A model generated the notes under the pieces. That model was given only the letters and a program-made list of their open reading frames with translations, was not told the origin of the DNA and made no database searches. A stretch of 64,000 nt of DNA. It comes from Dictyophora rubrovolvata (Eukaryota; Basidiomycota; Agaricomycetes; Phallales; Phallaceae). The position numbers and the translations under genes are program-made. Positions 12,101 to 21,551 of the stretch are shown here, in pieces (position 1 is the stretch's first letter; each line of letters opens with the position of its first letter). The DNA is taken from positions 124,001-188,000 of the forward strand of contig CP114122.1 of the NCBI GenBank assembly GCA_029959195.1. Direction: 5' to 3'.

Positions 12101-13694
12101 ATGAAGAGCGTCGTTTCACTCTCGGTTATTCTTTCGTTTTTCGCACTCTCCATCGACGCGAATCCTACGGAACCGCACGGTGCCATTTATGGTCCGTTTT
12201 CAACGAATAAGTTATTGTTCTACTTTATTAACCATTTGCATAGTCATGACCAATGCGCCAACTGGCAATTACGTCCTTACCACCGCAATTGGTGCAGACG
12301 GCAAGTTGACCATTGGGTCTGCCTTTTCTGCCAAGGGGACAGGTAGCTTGCTATCACGCTTTTCACCCCCATTTTTTCTTGAAAAATTTATATACAGGCT
12401 CTTTTCAAATTGGTACCGGAAATGACCCTTTGGCTTCACAAGATGCTATGGCGGTTGCCGGAAACCGCTTGTATGTGACCAACGTGAGTGGATTTAGCAT
12501 TCTCAAAGCTTGCTTTGACATTGCTATCTTCTTTAAGGCAGGATCCAATACTATTTCTTCCTTCTCCATCAACGTTCACCGTCCAACACAGCTTACTTTG
12601 ATTGGTGAACCAATCAGTTCTGGGGGTGAATTTCCTATCTCCGTTGCCGTTTCTCCACGGACAGGTCAAGTATGTGTCGCCAATGCCGGTAGTGTCAATG
12701 GCGTAAAGTAATACTTACTTTTTATCCTCCTCTTTTCGAGGATCTAAGTGCTAACTTGTATTTGATTAGTTGCTATCTCCCAGATTCCGAGAAAGGTCTC
12801 ATTGAACTTTATAATACCAGGCGTCTTCTCTACCTCAATTCTGCTACTCCCCCGTCGGGATTCAACAACACATTATCACAAATTCTTTTCTCGGAAGATG
12901 GCTCCACGCTTTATGCAGCCGCGAAAGGAGACTTTCCTGTATCCGGAACAGACCCCGGTTTCATTGCGGCATGGAACGTCGATCCGTCCACAGGCGCTCT
13001 TTCATCAAATTTTGTGAAATCGCTCACTCCTGCCAACGGGAATTCTCCTTTTGGTGTAACTTTTATCAAAGGCACAAATTCGATACTTGCAACCGATCCG
13101 GTTCTGGGGTATGATATTTTTGAATATGAAACTCCTAGCTCTGTAGCGAAGAGCACCGGATTCGTGATCCCTGGACAGATTGCCGTATGTTGGATTAGAT
13201 TTAGCAGCAAAACGGGAAACTATTATATGCCAGTGAGTGGTTAAACCTTACATTGGAGATGAATAATCGATCGATTTATGATTATCTAGGATCTGGGTAC
13301 CGGATTAGTAACTGAAATTCACGTTGACGAGAACCTCCAAAGTTCTATTGTCAAGCAATATCCTCAAGGCATCAACTCAACGCTCGACGAGGAACAAATT
13401 GCCACGGTTAATGGAAATGAGTAAAAAAATTCCAACTTGGATCATTGCATCCATTTTTGAAAACGAATCTATAGTTATCTTTACCTTCTCGCCTCCGGTG
13501 TTAATTCCGTATACGTGCTATCGCTGGAGAGGCCTGGAGAGGCTCCCACAATACAACGTTTGGATTTGAGTCCATTAGCAACGGAAAGCGTTGTTATAGG
13601 TATGAAACAAAGTCAGTTCTAATAAGAAGCATACCTTTTAACAACAACACTAGATCCTAGGTTCATACAAGGTATCGCTGTATACACTCTTTGA
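12101..13694 (+). CDS. Secreted lactonase/3-carboxymuconate-cyclase-like beta-propeller, copy 2
   Basis: This is a paralogue of copy 1 with the same exon plan. The start at 12101 gives a signal peptide, MKSVVSLSVILSFFALSIDA. Next come MTNAPTGNYVLTTAIGADG, AGSNTISSFSINV, GGEFPISVAVSPRTGQVCVANAG, SQILFSEDGSTLYAAAKG, PGFIAAWNV and VKQYPQGIN. Intron positions match the other copies; the last intron (GTATGA to CTAG, about 13599-13655) leads to a final exon ending DPRFIQGIAVYTL, so the tail differs from the DGNF tail of copies 1 and 3. A TATA-like ATATAAG lies about 65 bases upstream. All splice joins keep frame, and no break is visible. It is predicted to be secreted; its substrate is unknown. Confidence 0.85.
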
Positions 13695-14763
13695 ACTATG
13701 TCATTCGCAATTGCCAATGAATGAGACGTAATATGTATTGAATATATAGTGCAAAAGTGTAAGTCACGAGTATCATGAAACTATTAGAAGAGAGCACGAC
13801 GATGCATTATCGAATCATCATGCATGCGGCGAAAAAAAAATCATTTTCACGTGACACGTTGGGCGCTTACCGAGGGTGTTTTGCCCAACAGTCATGGCAT
13901 CGTCCACATCCTTTTCAATCATCTTTATCGTATATGACTTCTCAAATCCTGGTGATATGGTTGGATGAGTACCAGAGCGCTCATCCAAACATACCGTCGC
14001 TGAAAATAAGCGAACTTCGGCCCTAAAAGAATGAAAAAAAAAACGCTTTCACTATCGTCAATATTGTCCGCTCGAGTACTTTACTCATTTTTAAGTAGTG
14101 GACAAATGGATTCCGAGTCCCTGTCAGGTCTTCATTGAAATGTTTTTTACATCAAATGTAAATCAACACATGCTGACGCTAGTCACCCAATCATAACTCA
14201 AATTTTCACCCGGGCAGAAGAAACCCTATGCTCAATTTGTCCGATATATAAGCTACATATTTCTCAGCTGATGGCCTCAGTTTTTACCATGCGGTTTCAC
14301 CCTGACCATTGGAACGTGTGTCCGCGCCTATGCAAATGTTCCTGTGTGTTAGTCAAGATAATCTGTTCCTGCAATCACTATCCTCTATTTTTCCCATCTG
14401 ATGTTTTTGTTACGGGCGGTTTCTCTTGGCGTTTCTGTCGCATAGAAGACCGACTGTTCTTCCTGGACATCTTGTCTAAGGATAAACAATACAACCGCGC
14501 ATTATATCAACAGGCTCTTAAACAATAAAGACCAACGGTGCAACCTCCTATTTTCCTCAAACTTCTCCGATGAACAATCGGTATAATTCCAATAAAATAC
14601 CTGACTTCCCTTTACTAAGCCACGCATAATTCAGGTCTGATCTAGCGGACTCCCACCGCCTCAGACCCTGCTCGTCATTTGGATCAATGAAAGGCGCTCT
14701 CAGTCTTAGTGACGTTCAGAATCAAGCAACAATCGCAATTCGTGCTTCTATGCACGCCACCCC

Positions 14764-14779
14764 ATACCGTATACGGTAT
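14764..14779. repeat. Perfect 16-base palindrome
   Basis: ATACCGTATACGGTAT equals its own reverse complement. Such a perfect dyad in an intergenic region upstream of copy 3 (about 590 bases from its start) could be a binding site for a dimeric regulator, for example one with CGG half-sites. No second instance was noticed in the other promoters, so a role is conjecture. Confidence 0.6.
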
Positions 14780-15282
14780 AATCTTTTATTGTTCTGGAGT
14801 TATTGCGTTGAAAATGGTGATGTTGTTCTTATTCAAAACCGATAAAATGCGTCATTGACATGTGCCTGTAGTATCTGCCTGCAGGGACTTTGCTGGTCTA
14901 GTCGCTTTATCCGGTAAAGTCCGGCAATTCATGCAATTCATCACAAACCAGATAGAATGACAATTCTATACCTTAGCGGGTTTGCGCAACGAAGAAAATA
15001 TATTATTGTTAGAGGTATTACTTCCACGCTTCAGTGGCAATTATTCGTGACAGTATTGTTTTCGTCGTCTTTTTCTAGGTGGATCCGACTAAGACCCGAC
15101 ATGAATGAGTCCTCAGAGTCAGCCTGACTCCCCATCCTGAAAAGAACCCTTTTTTGCGCACGGTCGAAAAATTATGGATAATGGAAAATGACAGCTCATC
15201 CTGTCTCTTCGAACATCATTCCCCGGGTAGTTATCCTCAAGTTGAACCAAAGCTGGCTCCGTTACGAAACGGCCCTAATTGG

Positions 15283-15288
15283 TATAAA
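15283..15288 (+). promoter_or_regulatory. TATA box of propeller copy 3
   Basis: TATAAA lies 88 bases upstream of the start ATG and is followed by GGTAGCAGCACTTTC, nearly the same as the sequence after the copy 1 TATA box. Confidence 0.6.
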
Positions 15289-15370
15289 GGTAGCAGCACT
15301 TTCGAATCCTTTTCTTTGTCTCACTTGTTTGGGTTCAACTCTCAATCACTGGACATTCTCCTTCCTCGCC

Positions 15371-16970
15371 ATGAAGATCACTGTTTCGTTTCTGACCATC
15401 CTTCCTTTCTTGCTCCCCATTAATGCGGGTGTTGCAAATACCTCGCAGTTAGAAGTTGGTGCTCTTTACAGTACATCTCGCCCTTTAATACCTTTTCATC
15501 GAATTCCTTCTTACGAAACTAAATAGCCATGAACAATGCGCCCACCGCAAACTTCGTTTTCAGTGTTGCCATTGGTTCAGATGGTAAATTGACCCTCGGA
15601 AATGCATTTTCCGCCCAAGGATTAGGTATTTTATTATGTCACAGTTGTTTATTGATTCTCCTGATTTGGCTGTGTAAGGTGGGTTTCCGAATGTTTCCGG
15701 TGGCGACCCATTGGCTTCACAAGGTTCTATGCTGGTTGACGGTGATCGCTTGTATGCGGTGAACGTAAAGAACTGATTCCTTTTCTCTTCGAAGCTTCTT
15801 CTCAACCCTTTATCACAGGCGGGATCCAATACTGTCGCCACGTTCTCCATCAACGCGGTTCGCCCAACCCAGCTCACGATGATTGGCAAACCAACGAACA
15901 CCGGGGGTGATTTCCCTGTGTCTGTCGCCGTTTCCTCACGTACCGGCCAGGTATGCGTTCTCAATGCCGGCACAGTCGATCCGACTTCAGTCAATGGTGT
16001 CAAGTATGCTAAGCTTATGCCTTTCTTTCAAAGTCGAAAGGCTGATTATTCGTGTGAATGATTAGCTGCTATAAAACAGATCCGATCAAAGGTCTCGTTG
16101 AACTTCCTGGAACCAATCGTCCACTTAATCAGACTATCATCTTTACCCCGCTCGGATTATTCAATGGGCCATCAAACATAGCCTTCTCAGAAGACGGCAC
16201 GGTTCTTTATGCAGTTGTTAAAGGAGCTCCTCCAACAAGTCCAGGATTTATTGCCTCGTGGGGTGTCAACCCACGTACCGGCGCCCTTTCACAGAATTTC
16301 ACGAAATCACTCACTCCTGCAAATGGAGGGCTGCCTTTCTCCATGACTTCCATACCAGGCACATCGGGATTCATTGTAGCCGACGTAGTCAATGGTTATG
16401 ATATATTTAACTTCTCAACTCCTTCTTCCGTAGCGACAAGCACTGGATTCCAAATTCAAGGACAGGTTGCTACCTGTTGGAGTAGAAGGAGTCAGAAAAC
16501 AGGGAACTTTTACCTCGCCGTGAGTAAACGAGCTCCTCTTAATAACTTGGAAACCAACCAATTCGGTTCAGGACTTTGGGACCGGAAATCTCACTGAAGT
16601 TCACGTTGATAAGAATCTTCATCCTACCATCGTTAAGCAGTATTCTCAAGGTATAACTGCCGCGATTGATGAGGAAATCATTGGGACCATCCTTGGAAAA
16701 GAGTGAGCGAATTTGGACCGTGCTATTTGAACTCACTGCTGATGATCAAAAGCTATCTTTACGTTCTTGACGGTGGAATACACAAATTAGCTGTGCTATC
16801 ACTTGAAGCACCAGGCGTTGCTCCTCAGATCCAACAATTGGATTTTTCCCCACTAGCAAGAGATGGCATCGTACTTGGTATGTGAGATTATTATTATTTT
16901 TTGAACTGCTGTAGCTTGATGACAATTAGATGGTAACTTCACGCAAGGTTTGGCCATTTACAACCCATGA
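15371..16970 (+). CDS. Secreted lactonase/3-carboxymuconate-cyclase-like beta-propeller, copy 3
   Basis: The start at 15371 encodes a signal peptide (MKITVSFLTILPFLLPINAG). The mature part shows the family blocks MNNAPTANFVFSVAIGSDG, AGSNTVATFSINA, GGDFPVSVAVSSRTGQVCVLN, FSEDGTVLYAVVKG, PGFIASWGVNPRTGALSQ and the tail DGNFTQGLAIYNP. The sequence between the first two blocks includes the splice that brings in VSGGDPLASQGSMLVDGDRL. About seven introns of 50-70 bases stand at the same positions as in copies 1, 2 and 4. It is most similar to copy 1, including the shared NRxLNQTI stretch in the middle blades. An intact secreted propeller is predicted, with unknown substrate. Its 3' end faces the convergent O-methyltransferase gene about 500 bases away. 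Confidence 0.86.
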
Positions 16971-17476
16971 AATTCATTACGGTAGTGAATCAGTTAAACA
17001 TGTACATATGTCATAAAGGGTATTCGGCAGATATATTTAAATAGACGTGAAATGATATCTCATCGAAGCTTGAACATTTCAAGCTTGTACCTGCCTTGTA
17101 GAATCATCGAGTGACAATGAGGGGATCTCTTACAAGGGCACCCGGACATGAAACTTGTACACAGTACAATGCCGATGAGGACAGTTTGAGTCGTAGAAAC
17201 GGACATCTCGCTAGCAGCTCACAGTTAAATTAGGACGGAGAAGTGAGTGATATACCGACTACTGACTGCTTTTGCCGGTCAGAGAGAAATATGAACAATG
17301 GGAAGGATTACAGCCAGTAACAGTTGTATATTACGAATGAAGGATAGAAACACCCCATCTATATTCTAACGAACCTAGAAGTTTCTAATAGCGCTACAGT
17401 GTTGCAGTGTTCGCAGAGCTGTCAGACTGCAGTTGTGAAAATGACCAAGCACTAGGCGTAAGTTACCATCCGAAGA
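16971..17476. other. Convergent intergenic region
   Basis: This lies between the 3' ends of propeller copy 3 and the O-methyltransferase gene. Apart from the hairpin noted separately I see no gene. It should contain both 3' untranslated regions. Confidence 0.5.
17066..17086. repeat. Short hairpin in the 3' region of copy 3
   Basis: Arms AAGCTTGAA and TTCAAGCTT flank a three-base loop about 95 bases after the stop codon of copy 3. The element is a perfect inverted repeat and could fold in the 3' untranslated RNA of either convergent gene. Confidence 0.55.
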
Positions 17477-20334
17477 TTAAGCATCTCTCAGCTTAAGTTC
17501 CATGACTGACACCAATTTCCTGATTGGGTGTATTTTCACAAGCTCTAAACCTCTCTGGTGAAACAACTCGCAATATTCCGTCAAGGTCCTGATCAATCGC
17601 AGCGTTGTCAGTCTTTGAGTGAGAGGAGCGAGAAGAGATCTGGAAAGAGAGCACACCTATCCAATCCATTGAACAGGACCATTAATTCAATGGTTTGATG
17701 GTGGGAGTACCGATTGACGATACCGTAATCTTTTAGTAATGGCCAAGGCGCTTCATTAAAGGAGAAATCCTTTCGGTAGCGGTTTTCTTCCTAAAGGTAA
17801 GAAAATGAATATAAACCAATAAATAAATAAATTCAACAGCAAACATCGTTTGTTTCCTCCGGGTTATCGGTTGTAGGCGGCTTGAGTGATTGCGATATGG
17901 CTGGAGTGTGCACAATCTCGCAAATTAAAAGCCTCGATTCAGTTGTCATAGCTTTTGCGATCTATGTACGGAGATTTTTGAAAACAATGTTAACCCAGTG
18001 ATATAACGAATCACAGAACAATAAGAGCTCACATTACTTAGGATACTCAAAGCCTCCTTATCAGGCCAATCATGTAGGATATTGGATAAAATGTAAACTG
18101 CAGCTCTAATAATAATACATAGGCAATTATTTTTGTGAAAAAATTGATAGCAGCGACGAAAAAACATACCCTTTTACTGGCTGAGTTGTAAAGAAATCAT
18201 GTGGCTGAAACGTAACCCGTCCAGATTGTAACGCCTCGGGATTTTTTTTCAAGAAAAACTAATGTGAATAATCATAAGAGCGGGAAGTACGGGGAAGTAC
18301 GACGAAGACAGGGAGACTAGTACCTTTATTCCTTCATGACAAACTTCTGGTAGATCCTGATTTATGAATCGAGCGTTGTCAAGGCATGGCAAAACGGAGA
18401 GGGACAAATGCCCAGTAGAAGCACCAAGCTATACTCATTGTTTTAGGAAAATACGCTGACGAAATTATCTCCTATTATAACCCTACCTCCACGAAAACGC
18501 TATCTTCCTTGTCCCATTGTCTCCAGTCTATGTCACGATATCCGAGCGCTCCGTTCATGATCTCCAATGTGAACATGCCTGGAAATCAGATAATGAAGGC
18601 GTTAGTGAGAGTCATATCGTAAAAACCGGAATCAATATAACCTTGGGCAAATGCTCTTCGATAAAGACCACATTGAGGATACGAAAGGAAGGAAAACGCT
18701 GTGGTTATTTCTCCGGAAGACTTAGACGGTTCGTCAGGTTCCTTTTTCGAAATTATTGTCGTGGGAGGCATATAGATGTCTGATTCTTCCTGTTTAGTCG
18801 TCACACAGTCTGCCATGCAAAGATTATCATCTTCCTGCGCTGGCCCCGGGCTGTGCCTTTGTGCTACTATTTCTTTTTCACTCCCAACTGGCAATACAAT
18901 GCCGCTATCAACGACCCCGTTTGGTGAATAGTCACTGTCCGTGAGGGAGCCCTCTCTCGTAGTGGTATTGTGATCAAACATCTTGGGAAAACTTGAATCC
19001 GACTCCGTCAAAACGTTATGATGGAGAATCTCGTCGAAAGATGCCGTGGGTACAGACTCGGGCACAACACACGGATCGGAGGTCAAACGAAACCCGGTCA
19101 ATTCTGATAGAGGACTAAACTGTTCTGAAGAGTCTTCCCCTACAGAATCGGACAGAACTGGTGGTCCGAGATTTCGCAATTCCACTGGAGAGCTAGTAGC
19201 AGGTGACAGCCCGAAGTAGTCTGGAATGTGCTCAAAATCGCTCTCGACCTCATTGCACCATTGGCCCTCAGACTGTCGATGCTCCTATTGTTAAAAAAGT
19301 CAATGCGAAGCGTGAATGCAAAAAGATAGAGTCTTTGAGGCGTGTGAGCTTACCGGTATGTGTACTGAATGGTCCGAGTTATCTAAATGACGTCCTACGG
19401 CTAATTCTGAATCTCCTATCTCTTTCGTGTCATTTTCACCAAAACCATATTCGGGTTTTATGGATCCAAAAATGGTGCTGAACGCTGAATCTTGCACGCG
19501 TTCACTGAAAGCAGTCGCAGGATTCCGAAGATTTCGCGAAAAAGCCGTCGCGGCTCTAAAGGAAATGTCACTCCTATTTACATGAACAATATTAGTCTTT
19601 CGAATTTATGAAGGAATGATTGTTTTGTTTTCACTTCCCAGTAGAAAGGAACGTCTGCGTTAGGTGAACCGGATTTGAAACACGCAGAGCATCGGTTATT
19701 CGCAAACACATTTGGACTAGTCTCTTGGAAAATGTGATACATGCATAAGAATCTAAGAATACGTTCTGGATCATAATTAAGCAACATCTTTGAGAGACGA
19801 ATTCCGTGTCCGGTTATTTACCGAGTTTGGCTGGATGGGTATTAATTCTTCGTGCTATTTCAGTAACGTGTAGCCCTGCAGTCTCGTCGACGTCTGGGCC
19901 AGACAGAATATCTGCAATATGGGTGTGGGCTATAAAATTTTGAACCGCAGGGTGATGATACTGTGTAGATGCAGGAACAAATCAACAATGTAAAGTTGAA
20001 CGGTTAGAGGGGAAAGAAAGAGGCACGAACACCCATTCCTTCACAAAGAATTCTTTCTCGAGGATTCTGAACAAGGGCCTACCGAGTATTTCTTAAGTAA
20101 AAAATATCATGAGGTGTGAGAGCCCATGCTTACGGTCATTGTCCCGAGTGAGCTCAATAACGTTCTTCTGGCATCCCAATATCCCTTCGACGGCGTATCG
20201 ATGTCCCAGGGATGTAATTGAGGACGATCCAGCCACGGTTCGGGTAATCCAGCCTTCTCTAATTCGTGTTGAAGGACCCTGACAGAAGAGGATATGAGAT
20301 TGAGGAGGGCGTCGAACAGAGACTGTTGCAACAT
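17477..20334 (-). CDS. SAM-dependent O-methyltransferase with a large acidic insert
   Basis: This resembles the plant/fungal small-molecule O-methyltransferase family (winged-helix dimerisation domain plus Rossmann fold). The start at 20334 gives MLQQSLFDALLNLISSSVRV. The N-terminal domain contains LHVTEIARRINTHPAKLG and ILRFLCMYHIFQETSPNVFANNR. The SAM motif I is VFVELGASTGHLSLS, followed by NARFINQDLPEV, then YILSNILHDWPDKEALSILSNV with the catalytic-region histidine-aspartate pair. The C-terminus is DRTLTEYCELFHQRGLELVK ending MELKLRDA. Unusually, between SAFSTIFGS and TTAFSFLSYP there are about 230 extra residues, rich in Ser, Asp, Glu and Pro, encoded mostly by one exon at about 18700-19285. 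About eight introns are needed, one with a weak GTTTTT donor (about 18576-18623) but a good CTAAC branch site. The insert keeps an open frame throughout and sits between the two domains. The substrate is unknown; phenolics are usual for relatives. Confidence 0.78.
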
Positions 20335-21551
20335 GGGTCGTGGCGGCTCAAGTCTGGATGTCAATATACGGCAATTTACGAAAGAAACGAAGCTCTCGAG
20401 AGGAAAAAAACGGAGGCGTTAAATCATCCATTTTTATGTTTTACGTTTCGCAGTGTTCCGAAGGAGAGGGTGCACCTCTTGTGTGTGCCAATTACAAATA
20501 TATGTTTCACGTTTGTTTTTCATTGTTACCGTGAGATAAATTAATTTTATTCTGGTGGCAATCAAATGCTGGAACTAATAATTGAAGCAATTTCTTACTT
20601 TTCGACTATGCGCGTGATCTGGACTTTGGGCCAACTCTGGGCAGCGGGAATCTGGTCTTTTAATGACAAAGACAGGGGTTTTGAGGTACATTTCGCGTGC
20701 CTAACGTAGAAGTTACATTCTCTTGATAGATTTTCCTTAATAGAGAGAAGAAGGTCGATCCCGAAAAAAAAAACGACGCGTTGCCGGAAAGGTGCAAACT
20801 TTCTCTTGTCGAACTACTTACGTAAGCGCGGCGGCCTGAAAAAAAAACCTCCGCGTTTCGTATCCGGCGCTTATTCACGGTGTCGTTTGGCTCTTCTTTG
20901 ACTCAGACTCGGATTGCAGATGTACCTTTTAACTTGAAATAATTCTCTTTTTTTTTTGGGACAAATTTTTCGTCCAAAAGTTTCTGATAAGCGGAAAATA
21001 GTGAGACATCAACACATGTGAAGAGTTTCGAGAATCGAGAATCATGATGCAGTAACCATAATCATGCAAGGCTCCGCGTGTTTTGAAACTGTATTTCGCG
21101 CCTATCACAATACATATGTCTCACAATTGGAAACGTGTTCATTATTACATATACATTACCTTCAACAAAGCACCTTACGCGAAAGCCAAATAAGCACCCG
21201 CTCTTATTGGCATGACTCCGTGTCGATACTGCGCAGCTGAAAAAAAAAATAACAAAGTCCCTTGTAAAAGGTAGATTGTGAATGCAACACATTCGCGATA
21301 TTTTGAACGATAATAAGCAATTATCTAATTTAGGCAAGATTCCAGATTACGGAATAAGAACCAGCCGGCTATGTTTATAGCAAAGAGAATGACGGCAGAA
21401 CCGATAGGAGGAAGGATATATAAATACCCAAAGGTGGCTTCAACAAGAGCCCACTTTGAGCAGTGAAAGAACCTAGACTGTGAAATCATGTAAATTACAA
21501 CGTCATTTCATTTCATCTAAGCCATTTTGGGCGAAGCCCCCCTGAATGCTT
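20335..21551. other. Spacer between O-methyltransferase and ammonia-lyase genes
   Basis: This holds the promoter of the O-methyltransferase (right side of its start) and the 3' flank of the ammonia-lyase. Small frames such as 20660-20878 (-) and 21062-21337 (-) have no recognisable features. Confidence 0.45.

Larger units (their letters stand above)
13695..15370. other. Spacer between copies 2 and 3
   Basis: No convincing gene. A perfect 16-base palindrome sits at 14764-14779. An open frame at 14271-14528 (+) starts 25 to 30 bases after a TATATAAG and is cysteine-rich near its N-terminus, but it matches nothing I know and is not called. Confidence 0.4.
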
